Below, one piece after another: positions 1 through 6,249 of a stretch of DNA of 8,534 nt. The stretch's first letter is position 1, and each line of letters starts with the position of its first letter. This stretch comes from Fibrobacteraceae bacterium. Its GTDB lineage: Bacteria; Fibrobacterota; Fibrobacteria; Fibrobacterales; Fibrobacteraceae. The stretch covers positions 1 through 8,534 of the forward strand of contig JABUUT010000061.1 of the NCBI GenBank assembly GCA_021443045.1, in the 5' to 3' direction. Both the position numbers and the translations under genes were made by a program. A model generated the notes under the pieces. That model saw only the letters and a program-made list of their open reading frames with translations, was not told where the DNA came from and made no database searches.

Positions 1-24
1 AAAACAAGCTTGCTTGTTTTTATT
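1..24. terminator. Terminator-like hairpin at left edge
   Basis: An 8-bp perfect stem (AAAACAAG at 1-8, CTTGTTTT at 13-20) closes a 4-base loop and runs into further T residues on the plus strand. On the minus strand the same stem ends in TTTT at the window edge, so it could end transcription of the minus-strand gene series that stops at 142, or of a plus-strand gene ending left of the window. The stem is AT-rich for an intrinsic terminator and the flank on one side is missing, so the call is moderate. Confidence 0.5.
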
Positions 25-26
25 GC

Positions 27-94
27 TGAGGCCCAAAGTCAAGCGCATTGCGCAATGACAGGAACGGCCTCACCCCTCAAAGCGACACCGTCGC
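27..94. repeat. REP-like palindromic intergenic element
   Basis: Nested inverted repeats fill this gap. TGAGGCC (27-33) pairs with GGCCTCA (66-72). Inside lies a perfect 12-bp palindrome CATTGCGCAATG (46-57), flanked by GTCA (38-41) and TGAC (56-59). A separate GC-rich hairpin follows, GCGAC (82-86) and GTCGC (90-94) around a 3-base loop. It resembles the degenerate GTCATTGCG-type intergenic repeats of many bacteria. No reading frame here is credible. It may fold in the 3' region of the minus-strand transcript. Confidence 0.5.
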
Positions 95-103
95 GACCTC
101 ATT

Positions 104-138
104 GCCAACCACCAGCCACCAATCACCGACTACTGATA
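104..138 (+). repeat. Heptanucleotide repeat array, copy 1
   Basis: Five successive 7-mers follow an ACCAACC-like theme on the plus strand: GCCAACC, ACCAGCC, ACCAATC, ACCGACT, ACTGATA. Bases 105-127 match the second copy near 6127-6149 (opposite strand) at 22 of 23 positions. The array ends four bases before the stop codon of the gene at 142-798, so it sits in that gene's 3' region in antisense orientation. Confidence 0.7.
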
Positions 139-141
139 ACT

Positions 142-798
142 TTACTTTTCCACAGGGGACAATCTTTCCACAATTCGGAACAAATCGTTGTATATTTCCA
201 AAAAGTCTTCCACCCAAATTGGATCACGCTCCCCCACAATATGGAAGGTTTCTTCCAATGTATGGCGGGAATTGTATGGCCCCACAAGGCTCCCTGCAGG
301 TAGCGTGGAACTGGTTCCGCTATAAGCTGTGGTGGCAACAATGCGAGCGCGAAAAGAGCGTCGCAAGCGGGCAATCAAAGAAGCCCGCAGCGACAAAAGT
401 TCATCATGAGCTTCAAGAAACTTTCCGTTTTTTACCCATGATTCCACTAAATCCAGCCTTCTCAAAATAGAATCTCGTTCCGTAGAGGGCACCAGCAAAC
501 GCTTTTCAGATAAAGTTTTTCGAATATTTTTTGAAATTCGTTCCAACAGATCCTGATTCCAAAATACCATAGGATTACTATCGTCAGCCCCAGTATTTTC
601 ATTAGATTCCCTATGAGAATCCACCCATCGTTCTAATTTGCCTGCAACACGCTGGGCTTCATTCAAACGGTCAACAGCCACATACTCACGGGCACGTTCC
701 AGCAAAAAATCAGCATAGCTCATGCGCCAGTGCGGGAGCCTTCCCGACTTGCGGATATCATCCACATTGGCCTGAATTTGCGCTATACGTTCTTCCAT
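142..798 (-). CDS. Unrecognised 218-aa helical protein, last gene of the ZorAB-like operon
   Basis: I do not recognise a family. The protein is predicted soluble (no signal peptide or membrane segment) and mostly alpha-helical. Residues 25-60 (around FLLERAREYVAVDRLNEA) and 107-150 each look like a pair of amphipathic helices of TPR-like character, separated by a polar linker (61-77). A Ser/Thr/Gly-rich, less helical stretch covers about 155-180, and 185-213 is an acidic-aromatic C-terminal helix region. No nuclease, helicase or nucleotide-binding motif is visible. The start is supported by AGGA, overlapping the zorB-like stop codon, 8 bases upstream of the ATG, and only 8 bp separate the two genes. 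This argues for translation with the ZorAB-like motor and a role as its partner, regulator or effector. That role is inference from position only. Confidence 0.85.
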   Translation of the reverse strand: MEERIAQIQANVDDIRKSGRLPHWRMSYADFLLERAREYVAVDRLNEAQRVAGKLERWVDSHRESNENTGADDSNPMVFWNQDLLERISKNIRKTLSEKRLLVPSTERDSILRRLDLVESWVKNGKFLEAHDELLSLRASLIARLRRSFRARIVATTAYSGTSSTLPAGSLVGPYNSRHTLEETFHIVGERDPIWVEDFLEIYNDLFRIVERLSPVEK

Positions 799-806
799 AC
801 TTTTTC

Positions 807-1454
807 CTAATTGCCCGATTCCAGTTTTCGAATAGGAGTTACACCAATTTCCACACGACGGTTGAGACGACGGTGTTCCTCACTGTCGTTGGAGTATTTG
901 GGCTGAAATTCGCCAAAGCCTGCGGCAAAAAGCCTGTGGGAGGGAAAGCCGTGATTAATCAAAGTTTTAACCACATTAACAGCACGTTCTGTAGAAAGGT
1001 TCCAGTTGGTATAATAAGGGTGCTTGGCATCTTTAAAAGGCACGTCATCGGTAAAACCCGACACCATAATCACATCACCCGTGTCCAGCACATCCAAAAG
1101 ACCCTTGCTAATACCCTTAATAACCTGCTCCCCTTCAGAAGTCAAATTGGCTCCATTCACAGGAAACAACAAAGAAGCCTGAATCTGGATTTTGCCATTT
1201 TCAAGAGCGATGAGCCCCGCTTCAATGGATGTGTGAAGGCTCTTCGACAACAGGGCATTGCGCTCGCTGGCAATTTTACGCATTTCTTCCTGGCAGCTCA
1301 GCACTTCTTCCTCGGTGCGGGTCAAGTCTTCGGCCTTCTGCTCCTTTAAAGTGGCCATGGCCACAAAAGCCAAAATAAAAAGTGAAACCAGAGCCACTCC
1401 TAAGTCGGTGTAGGCCATCCAGTGATTGCCGTTATCCTCGTTGGGTTTACGCAT
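807..1454 (-). CDS. ZorB/MotB-like stator protein with OmpA peptidoglycan-binding domain
   Basis: This is probably the B subunit of a proton-driven motor, working with the MotA/ExbB-like protein encoded just upstream. A short cytoplasmic N-terminus precedes one membrane helix (about 13-34, YTDLGVALVSLFILAF). Asp17 matches the proton-carrying aspartate of MotB, ExbD and ZorB. A periplasmic linker or coiled segment follows (36-75). The OmpA/MotB domain covers about 88-206, with signature pieces SGFTDDVPF (132-140), NWNLSTERA (150-158), AAGFGEFQP (177-185) and NRRVEI (198-203), which bind peptidoglycan in this family. The usual GHTD histidine is Phe134. At 215 residues it is compact, nearer ZorB than flagellar MotB. 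No flagellar genes are nearby. The start lies 3 bp after the upstream stop, with AAGG 7 bases upstream. ZorB-like is preferred because of its long-tailed partner. A general MotB/OmpA protein is the alternative. Confidence 0.88.
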   Translation of the reverse strand: MRKPNEDNGNHWMAYTDLGVALVSLFILAFVAMATLKEQKAEDLTRTEEEVLSCQEEMRKIASERNALLSKSLHTSIEAGLIALENGKIQIQASLLFPVNGANLTSEGEQVIKGISKGLLDVLDTGDVIMVSGFTDDVPFKDAKHPYYTNWNLSTERAVNVVKTLINHGFPSHRLFAAGFGEFQPKYSNDSEEHRRLNRRVEIGVTPIRKLESGN

Positions 1455-1457
1455 AAA

Positions 1458-3134
1458 TTAGCCTTCTGCCTTTGGAGGTTGAGCAGCAATAGAAGCCCGC
1501 TGGATCTGTTCCATCACTTCCAAGAGAATTTCCTGGGTTCTTACGGCATTTTCCATAAGCACTTCGGAGGCTCTTTCGTGGAAGGCTTCCAAGGATTGGT
1601 TCAAATGTTCTATAAAGTTTTCTTCTTCCACTTGTTCCTTGGTATCGCCAGAAAGTTTTTCAAGAATGGTTTCCAAACCACTGCGGAGCATTTCCAAATT
1701 GGCAGAAAGTTCAGACTGGTTTACACGCATTAGTTCTGCGGTTTCCACAATGTTTCCGCCAAGAGCGTCGGTAGCTTCTTTTTCTTTAACCACACGCTGG
1801 TCAATGCTTTCGGTAAGCGCCTTCTGAGCATCCAAAAGAACGGCAGAAGTATCGGATAGTTTTTGGAAGGCTCCCAAAATATTGTCGCTGAGAGCCCCCA
1901 GCTTCTGGGAAAGGTCCGCCGACAATTCGGCAGAACTGGCCTGAGCCTTTTCGGCCACCTGTAAGGCCACATTTTTTAAATCTTCCAAACCCGATTCTTG
2001 CTTTGCCTTATTGGCTTCACTTTCAGCCGACAAGCAATCCATAAAATTCTTCCACTGTTCGCCAGACTGTTTTACCTGTTCAGCCACCGAGCTGGAAATT
2101 TGCTTAGAAGCCCCCTCCATAGCAGTTTCAAGGCCCTTGGCAATACCATCGGCAACAGTAGAACTCAACCCACCAATAGCCGTCGAAATGCCAGAAGTTG
2201 CAGAAGCCACCTCCTTAGCAGAAGAAAGCAAATTGGTTAAGTTATCAGAAAGCGGTGTAAAAGACTTGGTCACTTCAACCGAAATGCGGCCTACAGAATC
2301 GTTCACCTTTTCAGAAAGTAATTCAATAGAAGATCTTACTTCCTTTGTCAAAGAATCCGAAACACCCGACAATTCCTTACCCACCTGGCTAATAACCCCA
2401 TTAAGGCTTTCTTCAACCTTGGCAGCCATAGCCGTTAAATTGTCAGACACCATTCCAAATAAGCGTTCCATTTCACTTTTGGAAGCATCCTCCACTTCTA
2501 CGGCACCGCCTTGCATATCTAAAGTCAAGGCATCCAAACGAGACATAAAAGCGTCCCGTCTGGAAACAAGTATACTGCGAGAAACATTCAAAATAAGGGC
2601 CGCAAACAAACCGCAGAGGGAGGTTCCAAAAATACCTTTCATTCCCTGGAACAAACTTTGAATCGTATCCAGAGTACCCTGGGTAGTAGAATTATCAATG
2701 GCACCACCTGCGGTAGCCACAGAATACATAAGTCCAAAAAAAGTTCCCATTAGGCCCAAAAGAATAACTGTACCGCTGGAACTTCTAGGAACCGCCACCG
2801 CAGAACCTGTTGAAAGCACATCAAAAGCAATGGGTGAATCTAGACGAATACCCTTGTCTAAAAGGCGTCTGGCCAACTGGATACGGCTAGCCACCACACC
2901 CTTTCCACCCACATTGTAGAGGCGGCTTTTTTCACACTTTTCAATATTCTCCATTTCGACATTCATCTGCTTAAGTCGACTCATGGAAGATATTTGTTCA
3001 ATAACAAATACGGCGAAAATGGCTATCATAATGATCCACCCAAAAAGTGGAGCGCCGAAGTAGCATGCGCCAGCAACAAGCACGGCAAAACCAACAACGG
3101 TGAGTAGCAATATCGAATTGAAAGCGTTCTTCAT
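1458..3134 (-). CDS. ZorA-like MotA/TolQ/ExbB proton-channel protein with long coiled-coil tail
   Basis: This is the A subunit of an ion-driven inner-membrane motor. Membrane helices lie at about 7-26 and 31-48. A cytoplasmic segment follows, then the conserved MotA/ExbB core: helix 3 at about 119-142 (LLGLMGTFFGLMYSV) and helix 4 at about 165-188 (GIFGTSLCGLFAALIL). Residues 215-545 have no membrane segment. They are rich in Ala, Ser, Glu, Lys and Leu with heptad-like spacing and should form a very long cytoplasmic coiled coil, ending in a Pro-containing tip. ExbB and TolQ lack such a tail, while ZorA of Zorya defence has one that relays a signal inward. At 558 residues it fits the ZorA range. 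The start is supported by AGGA 5 bases upstream. It is 13 bp from the gene before and 3 bp from the zorB-like gene. ZorA-like is likely from architecture, but membership of a known Zorya type is unproven. Confidence 0.88.
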   Translation of the reverse strand: MKNAFNSILLLTVVGFAVLVAGACYFGAPLFGWIIMIAIFAVFVIEQISSMSRLKQMNVEMENIEKCEKSRLYNVGGKGVVASRIQLARRLLDKGIRLDSPIAFDVLSTGSAVAVPRSSSGTVILLGLMGTFFGLMYSVATAGGAIDNSTTQGTLDTIQSLFQGMKGIFGTSLCGLFAALILNVSRSILVSRRDAFMSRLDALTLDMQGGAVEVEDASKSEMERLFGMVSDNLTAMAAKVEESLNGVISQVGKELSGVSDSLTKEVRSSIELLSEKVNDSVGRISVEVTKSFTPLSDNLTNLLSSAKEVASATSGISTAIGGLSSTVADGIAKGLETAMEGASKQISSSVAEQVKQSGEQWKNFMDCLSAESEANKAKQESGLEDLKNVALQVAEKAQASSAELSADLSQKLGALSDNILGAFQKLSDTSAVLLDAQKALTESIDQRVVKEKEATDALGGNIVETAELMRVNQSELSANLEMLRSGLETILEKLSGDTKEQVEEENFIEHLNQSLEAFHERASEVLMENAVRTQEILLEVMEQIQRASIAAQPPKAEG

Positions 3135-3147
3135 TATTATCCTGCAA

Positions 3148-4062
3148 TTAGGTTTGGGCCTTGTAAGAGGCCGTGGTTTCGAATAAGTTTAATTGACCGC
3201 GAGAAAACCCGCGAAGAAAAAGCGCCCACTTGTCATGGTACCAGTCAATAATCTGAAGGGTTAAACCATAAGCGTAGTCGCAAAAATCATCTACAAAAGC
3301 TAAAAATCCATTTTCATAGGCTGAGTGGGGGTTCCAGTATTTGCCCACATTGCGAGCGCAGCCGCTAGCAGAAGCGTAGTAGCGAACAGGGCCTTTTGTA
3401 TTAAAAGCCGCCGCAAAACGTTTCTTGGCCAAAGCGTTTAAAGACGTGCGCAAAGAAACCACCATGGCATTTTCTTTTTCGCGAAGGCTCGACTCCAAGC
3501 ATGGTAAAAGTTTTGAAACCGCATCCACGGCACTTTCATTATGCCAGTAGCGGCAAAGTTTTTCTTGAAGTTGCATCACGCGACCATGAACCCGCACAAA
3601 CAGCGGTTCAGCATCGCTAACCAGCAAATGTATGGTGGCGGAGTAAAAGGCATTGATGTCTTGCTTGTTGTTCCTAACAGTCAATGCCCAACCCTTTTCT
3701 TCGTCATGAACAAGAAAGTTTCCATTTTCCAAAAGCAACCGCAACACTTCGTCGGTGGAAAAACGCTGAACCCACTTGCTACGAAATTCATCATACAACT
3801 TTTTGGCGGCAGTCTTTATTTCTGGAAAACTGGAATCAGCCAGTTTCCAAGCCGTTTCGCTGTAAGAAATCAACTCTGAACCAGAGGTGGTAGCCGCCGG
3901 ATCCGACATCATGGCATCCAGATGCTCAAAGAGGGCAATAGACCAAGTCACCATCATGGACTGCGACAAATTGGCCACCATAGAAGACCGGTTAGGGCGC
4001 ACCGAAAGACGAACACTGGTGCCCGTCATTTTTCTTATTGCGCGACGAAAAGATTCTTCCAT
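3148..4062 (-). CDS. Unrecognised 304-aa protein directly upstream of the ZorAB-like pair
   Basis: I do not recognise a family. There is no signal peptide or membrane helix, so the protein is probably cytoplasmic. The N-terminus is strongly basic (Arg6, 7, 10, 18, 22, 25 and Lys11). Helical segments follow at about 26-52, 63-100 and 103-113. Residues 114-131 look like a short beta hairpin (GNFLVHDEEKGWALTV), and 136-220 is a long helical region. The C-terminal part (228-300) is rich in Tyr, Trp and Phe (VRYYASAS, GKYWNPHSAY, IIDWYHDKWALFLRGF). No Walker, HNH, PD-(D/E)XK or DEAD motif is visible. It is much shorter than the Zorya ZorC protein of type I systems, and I see no match to that protein's signature. 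It ends 13 bp before the zorA-like start and starts 12 bp after the beta-helix gene, so it is almost certainly co-transcribed. A role in sensing or as a motor partner is inference. Confidence 0.85.
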   Translation of the reverse strand: MEESFRRAIRKMTGTSVRLSVRPNRSSMVANLSQSMMVTWSIALFEHLDAMMSDPAATTSGSELISYSETAWKLADSSFPEIKTAAKKLYDEFRSKWVQRFSTDEVLRLLLENGNFLVHDEEKGWALTVRNNKQDINAFYSATIHLLVSDAEPLFVRVHGRVMQLQEKLCRYWHNESAVDAVSKLLPCLESSLREKENAMVVSLRTSLNALAKKRFAAAFNTKGPVRYYASASGCARNVGKYWNPHSAYENGFLAFVDDFCDYAYGLTLQIIDWYHDKWALFLRGFSRGQLNLFETTASYKAQT

Positions 4063-4074
4063 ACCTAACCTTGC

Positions 4075-4785
4075 CTAAAAGCCCGTTTCCAAGCGATGCC
4101 AAACATTTCTAGAAACTTTCTTGCCCTTGCTGGCAAGCTCGTCCGACTCCTTGCGGATGTCTGTTTCCAGATTGTTCTTTATTAATTCTTGGTTGCCTTC
4201 GAACACGCCACCCGCTTCTAAATAAAGTCCGTAAACATTGTTGGAAATTTTTGTGTCTGTAGCCATCACCTTACCAGCACGAACCGAAAGGGCAAAGCGA
4301 TTGCGGTTAAAATCACAGCGGGCTAAATACACCTGAGGGGCGTCGTCTATCCAAAGTCCGTAATAGTTGTTTATAAAACGCACGTTTTCAAAAATGCCCT
4401 TAGAGCGAAAAACCGTGTTACGAAAAGCGTTTTCAACAACCAGGTTTTTTATTTCAAAAAGACGACTCCCCGAAATAAAGTGGATTCCATTCCAGCTGGA
4501 GGTGGAGTCTACAGCCTTAAAGCGGATAGGCTTGTCTTCGCTCCCTTCAATTTTAACAGGCCCACGGAGTGTCAATTTGGCATACTCCCCCATCAAAACA
4601 ACAACGCCAGGCTCTACAAAAAATGTATCCGACGAGGAGAGCACCACGCTGTTTCCCAAAAAATAGGGACTATCCTTTTCTAGGAGAACCACCTTTCCAG
4701 CATCCACCTGGGGAAAAGGCATTTCACTGGCAACCACCGCTGCCACAAGCAAAAGAACTAAGGCTAAAACAAGGGAACTTCTCAT
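4075..4785 (-). CDS. Secreted right-handed beta-helix protein
   Basis: An N-terminal signal peptide (hydrophobic 4-18, likely cleaved after VAS at 20) indicates export. The mature part reads as a right-handed parallel beta-helix. An opening rung carries FFVEPGVVVLMGEYAKLTL (55-73). Then come GPVKIEGSEDKPIRF (75-89) and SWNGIHF (97-103), followed by short repeats of about 21-23 residues (FRNTVFRSKG, RFINNYYGLWI, CDFNRNRFALSV, KISNNVYGLYL) with the Asn-rich turns typical of such stacks. The family includes carbohydrate-active enzymes and binding scaffolds, but no catalytic residues can be assigned, and at 236 residues it is short, so binding or structure is as likely as catalysis. Its ATG overlaps the lipoprotein stop (ATGA), with GGGAG just upstream in the end of that gene, which implies translational coupling. 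Confidence 0.85.
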   Translation of the reverse strand: MRSSLVLALVLLLVAAVVASEMPFPQVDAGKVVLLEKDSPYFLGNSVVLSSSDTFFVEPGVVVLMGEYAKLTLRGPVKIEGSEDKPIRFKAVDSTSSWNGIHFISGSRLFEIKNLVVENAFRNTVFRSKGIFENVRFINNYYGLWIDDAPQVYLARCDFNRNRFALSVRAGKVMATDTKISNNVYGLYLEAGGVFEGNQELIKNNLETDIRKESDELASKGKKVSRNVWHRLETGF

Positions 4786-5612
4786 TGAAGTTCTCCCTTA
4801 AGCTGAATTTTTTGAACCACATGCATATCGGGAATAGTATCACCCGAAACCACATCCCGAACCGTCAACGTGCCCGACAAATCCAAGGAAGCCGACATAA
4901 TAACACCATGAGTCACATCAAACAACACATTTCCAGACCCCACAATAAAGCCATTGCTTTCCATGTGAAGGTCCGATGTGGAATCTGGGTACTCCTTATA
5001 CTTTACATTCATGTTTATGCGGGCCAGTTGGGCGCCATCGCGAGCAAAGAGGTCATCTAACTTAAAAGACTTGTACACCACCGTTTTTACGCCCTTACCA
5101 GGAATTTCAACAGGTCGTTCCCAAGTTTCACCAACAGCAACTGGGCTACCTGGGAGCAATGGTTGTATTTTAAGGAACAGCTTAATCAAGTTCAAATCGT
5201 CAGAGCCAAACTGAATTACAGAATCTTCAATGGTGGGGTCACTAACGGTGCCATCGGAAGCCATCTTAAATTGAAAGCTCTGGGTTCCCAAAAAATGCTC
5301 CATATAGCGGTATTCTTCTACGGATCGCTTGTTGGACTGGTAATCCACAGAGTCTATTTTCATTTCAAAGCGAGCAGAACCATCATCGTAAGACATTAAC
5401 AAATTGGAACGGGTTTGAACCTTAAGACGGGTTTCCATGGACTCAGGACTCTTAGAAGCTGAATCTGCAGGAACAAAGGCATTTAGGTAGGCGTCTAAAT
5501 AGAACAATTGAGAGGGAGTGGTTTGCGTATTAAAAGAAACCGTCACCTTGTGACTATCACAGGAGCAAAACACAAAAGCCAAGGACAAAAGGCCAATATT
5601 AAAGAATTTCAT
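4782..5612 (-). CDS. Probable lipoprotein, all-beta, DUF6263-like
   Basis: The N-terminus (KFFNIGLLSLAFVFCSCDS) is a short lipoprotein-type signal ending in Cys16 or Cys18. The lipobox (FCSC or FVFC) is loose, so a simple Sec signal remains possible. The mature protein is beta-rich and polar, with alternating strands such as RFEMKIDSVDY (81-91) and a central PLLPGSPVAVGETWERPVEI (151-170) followed by long amphipathic strands. This resembles DUF6263-type lipoproteins of the FCB group, an impression from memory. Function is unknown. An outer-membrane-attached periplasmic or surface protein is expected. It starts 30 bp after tadA, with no clear ribosome binding site, and its stop overlaps the next start by four bases. 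It may be carried on the tadA transcript or have its own promoter inside tadA. Confidence 0.82.
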   Translation of the reverse strand: MKFFNIGLLSLAFVFCSCDSHKVTVSFNTQTTPSQLFYLDAYLNAFVPADSASKSPESMETRLKVQTRSNLLMSYDDGSARFEMKIDSVDYQSNKRSVEEYRYMEHFLGTQSFQFKMASDGTVSDPTIEDSVIQFGSDDLNLIKLFLKIQPLLPGSPVAVGETWERPVEIPGKGVKTVVYKSFKLDDLFARDGAQLARINMNVKYKEYPDSTSDLHMESNGFIVGSGNVLFDVTHGVIMSASLDLSGTLTVRDVVSGDTIPDMHVVQKIQLKGELQ

Positions 5613-5642
5613 GGGTAAAAAATAAAATAATCCAGAGAAAAA

Positions 5643-6122
5643 TTAGGACGATTTAGCTCCAGAATCCCCTTTTTCTAGGCGCATCTGCTGAAAAAAGCCC
5701 TTCAAAAGCGAAAGACACTCTTCGGCAAGCACGCCGCCAGTCACCGTAACGGCCCTTTTTAGAGCGTTGTCGGTAATTACATCAATGGTGGTTCCACAGC
5801 CCCCAAAACGGGTATCCGGGGAACCATACACAATGCGGCTCACACGGCTGTTGAGAATGGCTCCGGCACACATGGGGCAGGGTTCCAGCGTTACATACAA
5901 AGTACAACCATCCAGTCGCCAGTTCTGGAGTTTGTTCGCAGCAGTGCCAATGGCAATAATTTCGGCATGGGCCGTGGCATCCTTCATGGATTCCACCTGG
6001 TTGTAGCCCTTGCCAATCACCACATCATCTTTTACAATGACGCAGCCAATAGGAATTTCCTTTTGGTCAAAAGCCTTCTCCGCTTCGCGGAGAGCCAGTT
6101 GCATAAAATATTCATCTGTCAT
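5643..6122 (-). CDS. tadA: tRNA-specific adenosine deaminase TadA
   Basis: TadA deaminates A34 to inosine in the anticodon of tRNA-Arg(ACG), which lets that tRNA read CGU, CGC and CGA. The 159 residues form one cytidine-deaminase-like zinc domain of normal TadA length. His52 in HAEI binds zinc, Glu54 is the catalytic proton shuttle, and PCPMC (81-85) supplies zinc ligands Cys82 and Cys85. IPIGCVIV (23-30), NWRLDGCTLYVTLEP (67-81), SRIVYGSPDTRFGGCGT (95-111) and a C-terminal helix (ECLSLLKGFFQQMR) are family-typical. The start chosen is MTDEYF at 6122. The frame stays open for 39 more codons upstream, but those are read through intergenic repeats and are not TadA-like. No Shine-Dalgarno sequence is visible, because the repeat occupies that position. 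It probably heads the seven-gene series. Confidence 0.95.
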   Translation of the reverse strand: MTDEYFMQLALREAEKAFDQKEIPIGCVIVKDDVVIGKGYNQVESMKDATAHAEIIAIGTAANKLQNWRLDGCTLYVTLEPCPMCAGAILNSRVSRIVYGSPDTRFGGCGTTIDVITDNALKRAVTVTGGVLAEECLSLLKGFFQQMRLEKGDSGAKSS

Positions 6123-6125
6123 AAT

Positions 6126-6164
6126 GGGTGATTGGTGGCTAGTGGTTGGTGGTTGGTGGTTGGT
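6126..6164 (-). repeat. Heptanucleotide repeat array, copy 2
   Basis: On the minus strand, five 7-mers run in phase: ACCAACC three times (6164-6144), ACTAGCC (6143-6137) and ACCAATC (6136-6130), then ACCC, ending three bases before the tadA ATG. It replaces the usual ribosome-binding region of tadA. It is inverted relative to the copy at 104-138 and matches it at 22 of 23 bases over the best stretch. Confidence 0.8.
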
Positions 6165-6173
6165 ATTTGCATA

Positions 6174-6202
6174 TTTATATGGATATTCCTTGGATCCTAT
6201 CA
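6174..6202 (-). promoter_or_regulatory. Weak promoter candidate upstream of tadA
   Basis: The only sigma70-like -10 in the gap before tadA is TATAAA on the minus strand (6179-6174). The hexamer 17 bp upstream (TGATAG, 6202-6197) is a poor -35. A perfect TTGACA exists at 6239-6234, but no -10 follows it at proper spacing. The tadA series may therefore start here or be read from the gene upstream. Confidence 0.2.
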
Positions 6203-6229
6203 CTTCACGGTGTTTCGTTCCAGGATGAC
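6192..6229 (-). repeat. GTCATCCTGG...AGGATCC palindromic repeat
   Basis: Read on the minus strand, this 38-bp element opens with GTCATCCTGGAACGAA (6229-6214) and closes with GTGATAGGATCC (6203-6192). Its ends are partly complementary (ATCCT with AGGAT), and an inner CACCGTGAAGTG adds a small symmetrical section. It resembles the widespread GTCATCCTGAGC-type intergenic repeats, with a form I associate with Fibrobacter. It lies entirely in the noncoding gap upstream of tadA. Confidence 0.6.
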
Positions 6230-6249
6230 TAAGTGTCAATCATTCATCA

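Noticed and set aside
48..470. Plus-strand 140-codon open frame
   Set aside because: It begins in palindromic repeats, reads through the heptad array (giving a PTTSHQSP peptide that also appears in the tadA upstream extension) and then runs antisense to the 218-residue gene.
2011..2661. Plus-strand 216-codon open frame
   Set aside because: It is antisense to the coiled-coil and channel region of the zorA-like gene. Its composition is the mirror of Ala/Ser/Glu codons and it has no recognisable domain.
807..3134. Flagellar MotA/MotB stator
   Set aside because: No flagellar genes accompany the pair, the A subunit has a very long coiled-coil tail that MotA lacks, and the B subunit is shorter than flagellar MotB.
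6234..6239. Perfect TTGACA as a -35 box for tadA
   Set aside because: The bases 16-18 bp downstream (GAAACA region) do not resemble a -10, and the motif abuts the palindromic repeat.
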